Shown: positions 1 through 9,651 of the stretch, piece after piece | How the letters are laid out: each line of letters begins with the position of its first letter | How positions within the stretch are numbered: the stretch's first letter is position 1 | Assembly: GCA_027484105.1 (NCBI GenBank) | Contig: JAIXUG010000021.1 | Coordinates: 1 to 64,000, forward strand | Reading direction: 5' to 3' | Origin: Comamonadaceae bacterium | Lineage (GTDB): Bacteria > Pseudomonadota > Gammaproteobacteria > Burkholderiales > Burkholderiaceae_C | DNA length: 64,000 nt | Translations under genes and position numbers: made by a program | Notes under the pieces: model-generated | What the model saw: the letters and a program-made list of their open reading frames with translations, nothing else | Told to the model about the DNA's origin: nothing | Databases searched by the model: none

Positions 1-445
1 GGATGATCACCCCCAACTCGGCCGAGGTGGCTTGCAAAGCGGTGGCCCAGGGTTTGGGGTAGCCGTGTTTGATCAAGGCGGGGATCAGGATGGCACCAAC
101 TGCAAAAGTGGTGGCCACAGAGGAGCCCGAAACCGCCGCAAAAATCATGCAGGTCAACACGCAGGTCATAGGCAAACCGCCCTGAATACCCCCCACAATG
201 CTTTTGGCAAACTCCACCAAGCGGCGTGAAATGCCGCCGGTCTCCATCAGGTTACCCGCCAGAATGAAAAACGGGATCGCGGCCAGAGGAAACTTGTTGA
301 GCGAGTTGAACATCTCCTTGACGGAAATGAGCATGTTGGCGTTGGCGATCTGGATGCCGACAATCGCCGACAAACCAATCGAAACGGCCACCGATACCGT
401 CAGTGCAAAGCACAGCAGCATCGTGAAAAGCATGACCGAACTCAT
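1..445 (-). CDS. dctM: TRAP transporter large permease DctM (partial, runs off window start)
   Basis: Reverse-strand translation MSSVMLFTMLLCFALTVSVAVSIGLSAIVGIQIANANMLISVKEMFNSLNKFPLAAIPFFILAGNLMETGGISRRLVEFAKS... matches the DctM family; adjacent to dctQ and dctP. Confidence 0.9.
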   Translation of the reverse strand, partial: MSSVMLFTMLLCFALTVSVAVSIGLSAIVGIQIANANMLISVKEMFNSLNKFPLAAIPFFILAGNLMETGGISRRLVEFAKSIVGGIQGGLPMTCVLTCMIFAAVSGSSVATTFAVGAILIPALIKHGYPKPWATALQATSAELGVII

Positions 446-936
446 TGTGCGCTCTCCAATTCCATGCGCTGGGGATCCAGCCAAAAACCAATGATGCCGA
501 TGATGCTGAACACAGCGCCCACGGGCAGGGCCAAATAAGCCCAAAACATCGAGACGCCCTCCAGGCCAATCATGGTCTGGACGCTGCCGCGATTGGCATA
601 GTCCCAGCCCCACCACAAAATGATGCCGCACAGTGTCATGGCCGTGATGGCCACCACGCTGTCCAAAACCCGCCGCATGCGCTGTCCGCTCAAGCGGTAC
701 AACAAGTCAACGCTCACCATGGAGCCGGTTCGGAAAGCGGTGGGAATGCCGAGAAAAACCATCCAGATCAGGCTGAAGCGGATCAACACTTCGGTCCACT
801 CTGCCGGGGACTCGAGGATGAAACGGGTCACAATTTGGTGAATGGCAAAAGCCGAGGCCAGTGCCATCATCGCGCAGGCGACCATCATCGAGGCGGCGGT
901 TGTCCATTGCTCAAAGCGTAAAAATAAGTGTTTCAT
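442..936 (-). CDS. dctQ: TRAP transporter small permease DctQ
   Basis: Four-TM small protein MKHLFLRFEQWTTAASMMVACAMM...; overlaps dctM start; start placed at the internal ATG. Confidence 0.85.
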   Translation of the reverse strand: MKHLFLRFEQWTTAASMMVACAMMALASAFAIHQIVTRFILESPAEWTEVLIRFSLIWMVFLGIPTAFRTGSMVSVDLLYRLSGQRMRRVLDSVVAITAMTLCGIILWWGWDYANRGSVQTMIGLEGVSMFWAYLALPVGAVFSIIGIIGFWLDPQRMELESAQ

Positions 937-1007
937 GGGGCGTTTCTCGGCCAAATTGAAAAACGCCCGCCAGCCAAAGCCGGTCGGGCGTCCCTGGCAA
1001 TTTCAGA

Positions 1008-1979
1008 TCACTTGAAATTGCGGATGCGGTCCAGGTTGGCCTTGCCAAACTGCTTTTCAAACTCCGCAATGGCCGGAGCCATGGTGGCGATGAACTTGGA
1101 CTTGTCCACGTTCTCGATGATGTTCATGCCTTTTTTGCGCAACTCGGCCACACCGTTGGCATCGTCCCTGTCCACACGGGCGCGGTTGGCTTTGACGGCT
1201 TCCTTGGCGGAATCCAGGAAGATTTGCTTGTCGGCAGCACTCAGCTTGTCAAAGCTGGCTTTGTTCATCAAGATCACGGCGGGTGAGTAGACATGGCCCG
1301 TCAGGGTCAGGTGCTTTTGCACCTGGTCAAAGTTGGCCGCCATGATCACCGACAAGGGGTTCTCCTGACCGTCCACAGTGCCTTGCTGCAAAGCGGTGAA
1401 CACTTCGGTGAAAGCCATGGGGGTGGTCACGATGCCCAAGCTCTTGTAGGCAGTGACGTGCACAGGGTTTTCCATGGTGCGCATCTTCAGACCCTTGAGG
1501 TCGTCTGGACCGTTGACCGCGCGTTTGCTGTTGGTCATGTGACGCACTCCGTTTTCACCCCAGGCCAAAGCCTTGAAGCCCTTGGCTTCGAATTTGCCGA
1601 GCAGTTCTTGACCGATGGGGCCGTCCAGCACAGCACGTGCATGGGCTTTGTCGCGGAACAAGAAGGGCACGTCCAGAATGCGGGTCTCGGGGACAAAGTT
1701 GGGAACCGGGCCGGTGGAGGTGGTGGTCAGTTCTTGGGTGCCCAGTTGCACCGATTCAATGGACTCACGCTCAGCGCCCAAAGCGCCCGAGTAGAAGTTT
1801 TGAATTTTGATGCGACCGTTGGTGCGTCGCTCCACTTCTTTGGCCAAGGTGTCGATGGCTTCACCCTGGTGGGAGTTTTGCGCCACAGAGATGCTGTTGC
1901 GCATGGTGATTTGTGCGGAGGCCGTGGCCACGATGCCCACAGCAAGGCTCAGGCCCAACATCAATTTGCTCAGTTTCAT
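1008..1979 (-). CDS. dctP: TRAP transporter substrate-binding protein DctP family
   Basis: Signal peptide, then ITMRNSISVAQNSHQGEAIDTLAKEVERRTNGRIKIQNFYSGALG... Confidence 0.92.
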   Translation of the reverse strand: MKLSKLMLGLSLAVGIVATASAQITMRNSISVAQNSHQGEAIDTLAKEVERRTNGRIKIQNFYSGALGAERESIESVQLGTQELTTTSTGPVPNFVPETRILDVPFLFRDKAHARAVLDGPIGQELLGKFEAKGFKALAWGENGVRHMTNSKRAVNGPDDLKGLKMRTMENPVHVTAYKSLGIVTTPMAFTEVFTALQQGTVDGQENPLSVIMAANFDQVQKHLTLTGHVYSPAVILMNKASFDKLSAADKQIFLDSAKEAVKANRARVDRDDANGVAELRKKGMNIIENVDKSKFIATMAPAIAEFEKQFGKANLDRIRNFK

Positions 1980-2026
1980 TCAAAAGCTCCTCATGATTCG
2001 GTGGATGACGACAAGGCAGATTTAAC

Positions 2027-2037
2027 TTGTCATACAA
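2027..2037. promoter_or_regulatory. Candidate GntR/FCD-type operator TTGTCATACAA upstream of the TRAP operon
   Basis: Palindrome TTGT-N3-ACAA, 48 bp upstream of the dctP start codon. Confidence 0.45.
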
Positions 2038-2169
2038 ATCGAATTATGGTGTTTGGTGAAACCGTGTCGCCTAGGGTTTTCGCGGGGGTGATGATGCTTT
2101 GGCGACGCCGCATGAAAATTCTTCACAGCCCCATGAAAAAAGAGGCGGGTCAGGCCTCTTGGATGTGCA

Positions 2170-3861
2170 TCACATGCCCGTGTAGTTGGGACCGCCGCCG
2201 CCTTCAGGCGTGACCCAAACGATGTTTTGCGTCGGGTCCTTGATGTCGCAGGTTTTGCAGTGCACGCAGTTTTGCGCGTTGATCTGCAGGCGGTCCGAGT
2301 TGTCTTCGTTCTTGACGTACTCGTACACGCCAGCAGGGCAGTAGCGGCCCTCGGGACCTGCAAACTTGGCGAGGTTGATGCCCACCGGCACCGAGGCGTC
2401 TTTCAGCGTCAGGTGGGCCGGCTGGTTTTCTTCGTGGTTGGTGTTGCTGATGAACACGCTGGAGAGGCGATCAAAGGTCAGCTTGCCGTCGGGCTTGGGA
2501 TAGACGATTTGTTCGCACTCGGCCGCAGGCTTGAGGTAGGTGTGGTCGGCCTTGTCGCGGCGCAATGTCCAGGGGATGTGGCCGCGCAAGACAAACTGCT
2601 CAAAACCGTTCATGAGGGTGGCGACCGTGAGGCCTTTCTTGAACCAGGTCTTGAAGTTGCGCGACTTGTTCAATTCGGTGTAGAGCCAACTGGCTTCGAA
2701 GGCCTCGGGGTAGGCGGCCAACTCATCGTGCTGGCGGCCCGCTTGCAAGGCGTCGTAAGCTGCTTCGGCGGCCAGCATGCCGGTCTTGATGGCGGCGTGG
2801 CTGCCCTTGATGCGGCTCACATTGAGGTAACCCGCGTCACAACCGACCAGCGCGCCACCCGGGAACACCGTCTTGGGCAGGCTCATCAGGCCGCCTGCGG
2901 TGATGGCGCGTGCGCCGTAGCCGATGCGCTTGGCATTGACTTCGCCTTGGTCGTTGGTGAAGTACCACTTGATGTTGTTGTGGGTCTTCCAGCGCTGGAA
3001 TTCTTCAAATGGGCTGAGCCAGGGGTTGGCGTAATCCAGGCCGACCACATAGCCGATGGCGATTTTGTTGTCTTCCATGTGGTACATGAAGGCACCGCCG
3101 TAGGTGTCGTTGTTCATGGGCCAGCCGGCGGTGTGCATGACAAAACCAGGCGTGTGGCGTGAAGGATCAATCTCCCACACTTCCTTGATGCCGATGCCGT
3201 AGGTCTGCGGGTCGCGTCCTGCGTCGAGTTGGTATTTGGGGATCAGCTGTTTGCCCAAGTGACCGCGCGCGCCTTCGGCGAAGACGGTGTACTTGGCGTG
3301 CAGTTCCATGCCCAGCTGGAAGTTTTCTGTGGGTTCGCCGTCCTTGCCCACCCCCATGTTGCCGGTGGCCACGCCCTTGACCGAGCCGTCTTCGTTGTAG
3401 AGAACTTCTGCAGCGGTGAAGCCCGGGAAGATTTCCACGCCGAGGTTTTCGGCTTGCTGGCCCAACCAGCGGGTGAAGTTGGAGAGGCTGATGATGTAGT
3501 TGCCGTGGTTTTGCGCGCATTCCGGCAAGAAGATGCCGGGGGTGCGTGTGGCACCGGTCTCGCTCAAAAAGCTCCAGGCGTCATCGGTCACGGGCTGGTT
3601 CAGCGGGGCTCCGCGTTCCTTCCAGTCGGGAAAGAGTTCGGTCAGGGCCCTGGGGTCCATGATCGCGCCGCTCAGGATGTGCGCGCCGGGTTCGCCGCCT
3701 TTTTCCAGCACCACCACCGACACATCCGTGCCTTTTTCAGCGGCCAGTTGCTTGAGGCGGATGGCCGTGGACAGACCAGCGGGGCCGCCGCCGACCACGA
3801 CCACGTCGTATTCCATGGATTCGCGGGGGCCATAGGTGCTCAAAATTTCTTCGGGGCTCAT
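2170..3861 (-). CDS. Electron transfer flavoprotein-ubiquinone oxidoreductase
   Basis: YDVVVVGGGPAGLSTAIRL FAD motif and C-terminal 4Fe-4S region CPAGVYEYV..NCVHCKTCDIKDPTQNIVWVTPEGGGGPNY. Confidence 0.96.
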   Translation of the reverse strand: MSPEEILSTYGPRESMEYDVVVVGGGPAGLSTAIRLKQLAAEKGTDVSVVVLEKGGEPGAHILSGAIMDPRALTELFPDWKERGAPLNQPVTDDAWSFLSETGATRTPGIFLPECAQNHGNYIISLSNFTRWLGQQAENLGVEIFPGFTAAEVLYNEDGSVKGVATGNMGVGKDGEPTENFQLGMELHAKYTVFAEGARGHLGKQLIPKYQLDAGRDPQTYGIGIKEVWEIDPSRHTPGFVMHTAGWPMNNDTYGGAFMYHMEDNKIAIGYVVGLDYANPWLSPFEEFQRWKTHNNIKWYFTNDQGEVNAKRIGYGARAITAGGLMSLPKTVFPGGALVGCDAGYLNVSRIKGSHAAIKTGMLAAEAAYDALQAGRQHDELAAYPEAFEASWLYTELNKSRNFKTWFKKGLTVATLMNGFEQFVLRGHIPWTLRRDKADHTYLKPAAECEQIVYPKPDGKLTFDRLSSVFISNTNHEENQPAHLTLKDASVPVGINLAKFAGPEGRYCPAGVYEYVKNEDNSDRLQINAQNCVHCKTCDIKDPTQNIVWVTPEGGGGPNYTGM

Positions 3862-4011
3862 GCAGGTCTCAAATGGGTGTGGGTGATGAACAGGTCTTGC
3901 ACCGGTGTGTCGGGCGTGTGACTCATTTTATGCGGGGATCAGGTGCTTGCCACGCACAATGGTGCCTGAAAGTGGCTGTCCACTCTGTTCAACACTGACG
4001 AGGAGTTTGTC

Positions 4012-4794
4012 ATGGCATATGAAATCGATTTGTCGGGCCGCGTGGCCCTGGTCACGGGGGCATCCAGCGGTCTGGGCGCGCAGTTTGCCAAAACCTTGGC
4101 GGCAGCGGGAGCGGGCGTGGTGTTGGCCAGCCGCCGTGTTGAAAAGCTCAAAGACCTGCGCGCCGAGATCGAGGCCGCAGGCGGCGATGCCCATGTGGTG
4201 GAGATGGACGTGACCGACCGCCACAGCATTGCCGCGGCTGTGGCGCACGCCGAAACCGAGATGGGCAGCATCGACATTCTGGTCAACAACTCGGGCGTGA
4301 GCACCACCCAGCGCATCCAGGACGTGACGGAAGAAGACTACGACTTCATCATGAACACCAACGTGCGCGGTGCGTTTTTTGTGGCGCAAGAGGTGGGCAA
4401 GCGCATGCTGGCGCGGGCCAAGGGGGCGGCACCTGGTAGCTTCACCGGTGGGCGCATCATCAACATCGCCTCGATGGCGGGCCTGAAAGTGCTGCCGCAA
4501 ATCGGCGTGTATTGCATGAGCAAGGCCGCCGTCATTCAGATGACCAAGGCGTTTGCGGTGGAGTGGGGGCGTTTTGGCATCAACGTCAATGCGATTTGCC
4601 CGGGTTACATCGACACCGAAATCAACCACCACCACTGGCAAACCGAACAGGGTCAAAAGCTCATCAGCATGCTGCCGCGCAAGCGGGTGGGGCAGCCGCA
4701 GGACTTGGACGCGTTGTTGATGCTCTTGGCCAGCGACCAGAGCCATTTCATCAATGGTGCGGTCATTGCAGCCGACGATGGTTTCGCGGTCTAA
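4012..4794 (+). CDS. SDR family oxidoreductase
   Basis: TGASSGLG, NNSG and Y..SKAA motifs. Confidence 0.92.
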   Translation: MAYEIDLSGRVALVTGASSGLGAQFAKTLAAAGAGVVLASRRVEKLKDLRAEIEAAGGDAHVVEMDVTDRHSIAAAVAHAETEMGSIDILVNNSGVSTTQRIQDVTEEDYDFIMNTNVRGAFFVAQEVGKRMLARAKGAAPGSFTGGRIINIASMAGLKVLPQIGVYCMSKAAVIQMTKAFAVEWGRFGINVNAICPGYIDTEINHHHWQTEQGQKLISMLPRKRVGQPQDLDALLMLLASDQSHFINGAVIAADDGFAV

Positions 4795-4805
4795 GGGCCC
4801 GAGCC

Positions 4806-5228
4806 ATGAAGCTGGAATTGCCCGAACACAAAAAACTGGTGCATCAACTGGTCATCCCCATCCGGTGGGGCGACATGGATGCCATGGGCCACGTCAACAA
4901 CACGGTTTACTTTCGGTACATGGAAAGCACCCGCATTGACTGGTTTGACAAGATCGGCATCATGCCCAACCCGCAAGGCGAAGGACCGGTGATCGTGAAC
5001 GCGTTTTGCAACTTCTACAAACAGTTTGAATACCCTGGCGACATTTTGGCCAAGATGTTTGTGAGCGACCCGGGTCGCACCACCTTCGAGAGTTGGTGCA
5101 CGCTGGAGCGCACCGATCAGCCGGGTGTGGTGTTTGCGGCCGGTGGTGCGACCACGATTTGGGTGGATTTTCCCAATCAAAAAGCGGTGACTCTGCCCGA
5201 TTGGGTGCGGGCCTTGGTCAGCGACTGA
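4806..5228 (+). CDS. Acyl-CoA thioesterase, YbgC/4HBT hotdog family
   Basis: MKLELPEHKKLVHQLVIPIRWGDMDAMGHVNNTVYFRYMESTRIDWF, hotdog motif. Confidence 0.9.
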   Translation: MKLELPEHKKLVHQLVIPIRWGDMDAMGHVNNTVYFRYMESTRIDWFDKIGIMPNPQGEGPVIVNAFCNFYKQFEYPGDILAKMFVSDPGRTTFESWCTLERTDQPGVVFAAGGATTIWVDFPNQKAVTLPDWVRALVSD

Positions 5229-5238
5229 GCGCCGGTTT

Positions 5239-5268
5239 TGTAGGAGCGCACCCCCGTGCGCGAAAGCC
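5239..5268 (+). repeat. REP-like hairpin element, copy A
   Basis: TGTAGGAGCGCACCCCCGTGCGCGAAAGCC in a convergent intergenic gap; second copy at 47045. Confidence 0.6.
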
Positions 5269-6174
5269 TTAAATTGAAGATGCAGCCGGTGCGCCCACCG
5301 CACGCCATTGGTCGGCATGGGTTTCCAGCCAGTCTTTCGACAAAGTGGCGCTGCCCACCTGCAGGGGGTGAAAGTCCTTGCGGGTGTATTCCCACACGGG
5401 TTTGGCCACGCGCCAAACCATGCCGTGGCGACCGAACAAAAACTTGGATGCCGACCACCAGGTGCTGGGCTTGAACAGCGTTTTGTCGTGCCAGAGGTTG
5501 TTGACGGTCTGGCGGAAGACGTCGGTGCTGAACTGGAGGGTGACGTACCAGAACCAGCGCATGCGCCAGGCGTGGTTGCCGCCCAGACGTTGGTACAGGT
5601 CAAAGGCCACGCATTTGTGCTCGGACTCTTCGGCGGCATGCCAGCGCCACAGGGTTTTCAGCGGTTCTTCGGCGCCCGCAAACCAGTCACCGGGCTGATC
5701 GATGCGGTCGAGTGTCAGGTCGCCAAAGATCGAGGTGTAGTGCTCGAAGGCGGCGGTGATGGCCAACTCGTGCAGGTGGCCTTTGGCGCTTTTGTTGAAG
5801 AACTCTTCACGGCCTTTTTTCAGGCGCTGCTCCGCGCGTGGGCCCCAATGGTTGACGAACCCTTGCTTTTCCAGATGGGCGTTGAAGAGGCTATGCAGGT
5901 GGCGGTGGGTGGCTTCCTGTCCTATGAAGCCTTTGGCCACGCTTTTCAGGTCGGCGTTTTCCGGGGTGTCGGGCAAGGCTTTGGCCCCGTTTTTGACCGC
6001 ATCAATGAAGGACTGCTCACCCACGGGGAAGCTCATCGACAAGGCGTTGGCGTAAGCGGTCAAAAACGCATCGCCGCCGTTCCAGTGGCGCGAGAAGCCT
6101 TTGGACAGGTCCACCGACAGGCGTCGGACCGTCAAATCGGTGGGGGCTTGCAGGGCGGTTGAGCTCGGTTGCAT
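5269..6174 (-). CDS. Metal-dependent hydrolase family protein (PF10118-like)
   Basis: MQPSSTALQAPTDLTVRRLSVDLSKGFSRHWNGGDAFLTAYANALSMSFPVGEQSFI...; H/E-rich (QEATHRH, HAAEESEHKCVAFD). Confidence 0.75.
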   Translation of the reverse strand: MQPSSTALQAPTDLTVRRLSVDLSKGFSRHWNGGDAFLTAYANALSMSFPVGEQSFIDAVKNGAKALPDTPENADLKSVAKGFIGQEATHRHLHSLFNAHLEKQGFVNHWGPRAEQRLKKGREEFFNKSAKGHLHELAITAAFEHYTSIFGDLTLDRIDQPGDWFAGAEEPLKTLWRWHAAEESEHKCVAFDLYQRLGGNHAWRMRWFWYVTLQFSTDVFRQTVNNLWHDKTLFKPSTWWSASKFLFGRHGMVWRVAKPVWEYTRKDFHPLQVGSATLSKDWLETHADQWRAVGAPAASSI

Positions 6175-6271
6175 GTTGAGGATTCCATGATGGGTCAGAA
6201 TGTGAGCATTATTCAGCTTTTTATGCGCTGCACAACTCGCAAACTGCTCAGATTTACACAAGGCCATTCAC

Positions 6272-6940
6272 ATGCCCACATCCAGACCCGTCAACAAGCT
6301 GCAAGCCACACCGGATGGGCGTCGCCAGCCAACGCAGGCGCGGGCGCAGCAGACGATTCAAACCCTTTTCAAGGCCGCTGCTCAGATTTTGGACAAGGAG
6401 GGCGAGGCCGGTTTGACCACGAACAAGGTGGCTGCGGCCGCTGGTTTTTCAATTGGCACGCTTTACCAGTACTTTCCCAGCAAGGAAATGCTGGTGCGCG
6501 CCATGTCTGCGCGGGGTCAGGACCTGGTGTTGCAAGAGTTGGAAGGGTATTTGCGCGAGCTCGAAACCCGTGCTGATGTGCAGCACATGGATGGCCGCGA
6601 GTTGCTGGGCAAGGCCATCCACATCCTGCTGCAGGGCTTTGCCAAAGGCAAGGGCTTGAGCCAGACCTTGATTCGTTTGGGCTGGACGCTGGAAAAACCC
6701 GATGAGACCGCCAATGCGGTCCGCCAGGTGGCCGACCGCTTGGCCGTGTTTTTTGAGCGCATTGACCACCCGGCTCTGCAAACGCCCAGCACCGCCCAAA
6801 TGTTTGTGCTGACCCGCTCGGTCATTGGCACCTTGCGCAGCGCCAGCCTCGAAAAATCCCCCTTGCTGGGCAGCCCGGCATTTGAGGAGGCGCTGACCCA
6901 AATGGCCTGGTCCTTGCTGGCCAAGGCGCACGGCAAATGA
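6272..6940 (+). CDS. TetR/AcrR family transcriptional regulator
   Basis: HTH AAAGFSIGTLYQYFPSKEMLVRAM. Confidence 0.9.
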   Translation: MPTSRPVNKLQATPDGRRQPTQARAQQTIQTLFKAAAQILDKEGEAGLTTNKVAAAAGFSIGTLYQYFPSKEMLVRAMSARGQDLVLQELEGYLRELETRADVQHMDGRELLGKAIHILLQGFAKGKGLSQTLIRLGWTLEKPDETANAVRQVADRLAVFFERIDHPALQTPSTAQMFVLTRSVIGTLRSASLEKSPLLGSPAFEEALTQMAWSLLAKAHGK

Positions 6941-7010
6941 ATGCTGTGATGACACCATGATTTCGATTGATGCGGGCAAAAAGTTGGGTATGGACTTCAT
7001 CGTGGGTTGA

Positions 7011-7033
7011 TGTATATACTCGACGTATCTACA
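7011..7033. promoter_or_regulatory. Inverted repeat, probable VapB operator
   Basis: TGTATATAC-TCGAC-GTATCTACA, 9-bp arms with one mismatch, 15 bp upstream of vapB. Confidence 0.55.
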
Positions 7034-7048
7034 CCACAAAGGGCTGCC

Positions 7049-7279
7049 ATGACCTACGCTCGAATTTTCCAGTCCGGCAACAGCCAAGCAGTGCGCTTGC
7101 CCAAAGAGTTTCGTTTTGACACCGACCAAGTCGAGATTTTTCGGCAGGGCAACGACATTGTGTTGCGCCAAGTGCCCATCAGCGCCACAGCCGTGTTTGA
7201 CCTGCTCAGCAGCTTGCCCGCCGACTTCATGGCCGAAGGCCGCCAAGATGCGCCACCTCAAGAGCGCGAGGCCTTTTGA
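7049..7279 (+). CDS. vapB: Type II antitoxin, VapB/AbrB-MazE fold
   Basis: MTYARIFQSGNSQAVRLPKEFRFDTDQVEIFRQGNDIVL. Confidence 0.9.
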   Translation: MTYARIFQSGNSQAVRLPKEFRFDTDQVEIFRQGNDIVLRQVPISATAVFDLLSSLPADFMAEGRQDAPPQEREAF

Positions 7280-7710
7280 ACATGGCCGCCGCCAAAATGG
7301 GTAAGCCCACACGTTACTTGCTGGATACCAACATCTGCATCTACATCGCCAAAGGGCAACCGTTGGCAGTGCGCCACCGTTTTGAAAACCACACCCTACA
7401 AGAGCTGGCCATGTCCACCATCACGGTAGGCGAACTGCGCTTTGGGGCCGAAAAAAGCCAGGCCCGTGAGCGTGCCCTGGCCACCATCGACCAATTGGTT
7501 CAGATGATTCAGCCTTGTGCCCTGCCCTTGACCGCTGCTGACCACTACGGCCAGGTCCGTGCCACTTTGCAGCAGCAAGGCTTGCCAATTGGCAACAATG
7601 ACCTGTGGCTGGCCGCCCACGCACTGGCCGAAGGCTGGACACTGGTCACCAACAACGCCCGAGAATTCAGCCGTGTGCCCGGACTGAAGCTAGAAAACTG
7701 GGTTGAATGA
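7276..7710 (+). CDS. vapC: Type II toxin VapC, PIN-domain ribonuclease
   Basis: YLLDTNICIYIAKG, ELRFGAEKS and NNDLWLAAHAL..LVTNNAREF PIN motifs; overlaps vapB by 4 bp. Confidence 0.92.
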   Translation: MNMAAAKMGKPTRYLLDTNICIYIAKGQPLAVRHRFENHTLQELAMSTITVGELRFGAEKSQARERALATIDQLVQMIQPCALPLTAADHYGQVRATLQQQGLPIGNNDLWLAAHALAEGWTLVTNNAREFSRVPGLKLENWVE

Positions 7711-7744
7711 ACAACACAAAGCCCATGAACCGGCTGATCTTGGT

Positions 7745-8365
7745 TCAGGCTGCAGGTTTCGCCTTAGGCGCGCGGCCCATCAAATAGAACTCGGGGTTGG
7801 GCATCATGCCGCTGAAGTTGGCCATGCGGTTCGACAGGCCAAAGAACGCCGTGATGGCCGTGATGTCCCAGATGTCCTCATCGTCAAAGCCGTGGGCGTG
7901 CAGGGCGGCAAAGTCGGCGTCTTCCACCTCATCGGAGTGGTTGCAGACCTTGAGTGCGAAGTCGAGCATGGCGCGTTGGCGGGGGGGGATGTCGGCTTTG
8001 CGGTAATTGATGGCGACCTGGTCGGCCACCAGGGGTTTTTTCTCATAAATGCGCAAGATCGCGCCGTGGGCCACCACGCAATACAGGCAGTTGTTGGCCG
8101 CGCTGGTGGTGGTGACGATCATCTCGCGATCGCCCTTGCTCAGCCCACTCTCGCGCCCCACGGACTCGGGCACCATCAGGGCGTCGTGGTAGGCAAAAAA
8201 AGCCCGCCATTCAGCAGGGCGGCGGGCTAAGGCCAGGAACACGTTGGGCACAAAACCGGCTTTTTCTTGCACCTCCAGCACCTTGGCGCGGATGTCGTCG
8301 GGCAAGTCCTTGATCTCGGGGGCAGGGTAGCGTGGGGCAGTTGATGGAGGCTGGGGTGTGCTCAT
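7745..8365 (-). CDS. Peroxidase-related enzyme, AhpD/carboxymuconolactone decarboxylase-like
   Basis: AANNCLYCVVAHGAILR CxxC-H motif. Confidence 0.85.
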   Translation of the reverse strand: MSTPQPPSTAPRYPAPEIKDLPDDIRAKVLEVQEKAGFVPNVFLALARRPAEWRAFFAYHDALMVPESVGRESGLSKGDREMIVTTTSAANNCLYCVVAHGAILRIYEKKPLVADQVAINYRKADIPPRQRAMLDFALKVCNHSDEVEDADFAALHAHGFDDEDIWDITAITAFFGLSNRMANFSGMMPNPEFYLMGRAPKAKPAA

Positions 8366-8422
8366 GGTGTCTCCTGTTGGGCGTACCTTTGATTATGCTC
8401 AGGCCTCTTAAAGGAGCCTGTC

Positions 8423-8836
8423 ATGTCCAAAACACCCACCCAAATCGCCCGCGAAGCCCGACCCGACGACGCGGCCTTTCAAGCCGGCTTGACCACCCGC
8501 AGCCAAGTCCTGGGCCCTGAGTATGTCGACCGCGCTTTGGGCGCCGCCACCGACTACACCCAGCCCATGCAGGAATTCATCACCCGCAATGCCTGGGGCA
8601 ACGTCTGGCAGCGTCCGGGTCTTGACCTGAAAACCCGCAGCCTGATCACGGTGGCCATGCTCACAGCGCAAGGCAAGCAACACGAGCTCAAAGCCCATGC
8701 CCGTGGTGCGCTCAACAATGGCGCCACCCCAGAAGAGTTGCGTGAAGTGATGCTGCACGCCACGGTCTACTGCGGCTTTCCGACCGCCATCGACGCTTTC
8801 CGCAGCGTGACCGAAGTGATCGAGTCCCTGGCCTGA
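8423..8836 (+). CDS. Carboxymuconolactone decarboxylase family protein (PcaC-like)
   Basis: RSLITVAMLTAQGKQHELKAHARGALNNGATPEELREVMLHATVYCGFPTAIDAF. Confidence 0.9.
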   Translation: MSKTPTQIAREARPDDAAFQAGLTTRSQVLGPEYVDRALGAATDYTQPMQEFITRNAWGNVWQRPGLDLKTRSLITVAMLTAQGKQHELKAHARGALNNGATPEELREVMLHATVYCGFPTAIDAFRSVTEVIESLA

Positions 8837-8877
8837 AGCGGCGGACTGAAACAGGCAGGTCTGCAAACAGGTGGGCT

Positions 8878-9156
8878 TCAGTTGGCCCGTGCCACCCAGA
8901 CGGTGGCGCCTTGCGGGCCATACAGCTCGGCATGGGCCACATTGCGGGCCAGCCTGAAAAAGTCCCCCGCTTTGAGGTGTTTGACTTCATCGCCGACGGT
9001 CAGCCAATACTCGCCCTGGACCACATAGGCACTCACATCAAAAGGGTGGGTGTGGGTGTCCAGTTTCAAATCAGGCGCCCATTCGCGCACGATGATCTCG
9101 TCAAAACCTTCGTCCATCGATTGGGCGGTGAAGGATTCCAAAGTCGGGGTGTTCAT
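8878..9156 (-). CDS. Cupin domain protein
   Basis: LDTHTHPFDVSAYVVQGEYWLTVGDEVKHLKAGDFFRLARNVAHAE. Confidence 0.85.
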   Translation of the reverse strand: MNTPTLESFTAQSMDEGFDEIIVREWAPDLKLDTHTHPFDVSAYVVQGEYWLTVGDEVKHLKAGDFFRLARNVAHAELYGPQGATVWVARAN

Positions 9157-9169
9157 GGGCAACTCCTGA

Positions 9170-9616
9170 TCATTTGCCGTTGATGGCGAGCAGTTCGACT
9201 TCAAACAACAAAGTAGCGTTGGGGGGGATCACGCCACCCGCGCCGCGTTCACCGTAGGCGGTGGCCGGTGGGCAGGTCAATTTGGCGCTGCCACCCACTT
9301 TCATCATCTGAACGCCTTCGGTCCAGCAAGAAATCACCCGGTTCAAGGGGAATTCAATCGCTTCGTTGCGTTTGTAGGAGCTGTCGAATTCCTTGCCGTC
9401 GGGCAGTGTGCCCCGGTAATGCACCTTGACCTTGTCGGTGGCCTTGGGGCTGGCGCCAGTGCCTTCCTTGAGGGCCCTGTAGACCATGCCGGAGGGTTGT
9501 ACCTTGGCCCCGGGTTCCTGGGCTGCAGCTGCGGTGACCGCATTGGAGGCCGAGGCTGGGAATGCCGTCATCAGGCCCAAGGTGAGGAGGGTGCTGAGCG
9601 CGAAAGAGGTTTTCAT
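9170..9616 (-). CDS. FKBP-type peptidyl-prolyl cis-trans isomerase
   Basis: KVKVHYRGTLPDGKEFDSSYKRNEAIEFPLNRVISCWTEGVQMMKVGGSAKLTCPPATAYGERG. Confidence 0.94.
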   Translation of the reverse strand: MKTSFALSTLLTLGLMTAFPASASNAVTAAAAQEPGAKVQPSGMVYRALKEGTGASPKATDKVKVHYRGTLPDGKEFDSSYKRNEAIEFPLNRVISCWTEGVQMMKVGGSAKLTCPPATAYGERGAGGVIPPNATLLFEVELLAINGK

Positions 9617-9651
9617 GGCAAAAGTGTGTGGAGAGAAGAGAAGAAAGGGAG

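Noticed and set aside
6195-6225. Weak palindrome TGAGCATTATTCA as TetR operator
   Set aside because: Only about 8/13 symmetric positions; not convincing
9372-9383. GTAGGAGC match resembling the REP head
   Set aside because: Lies inside the FKBP coding sequence and lacks the paired tail
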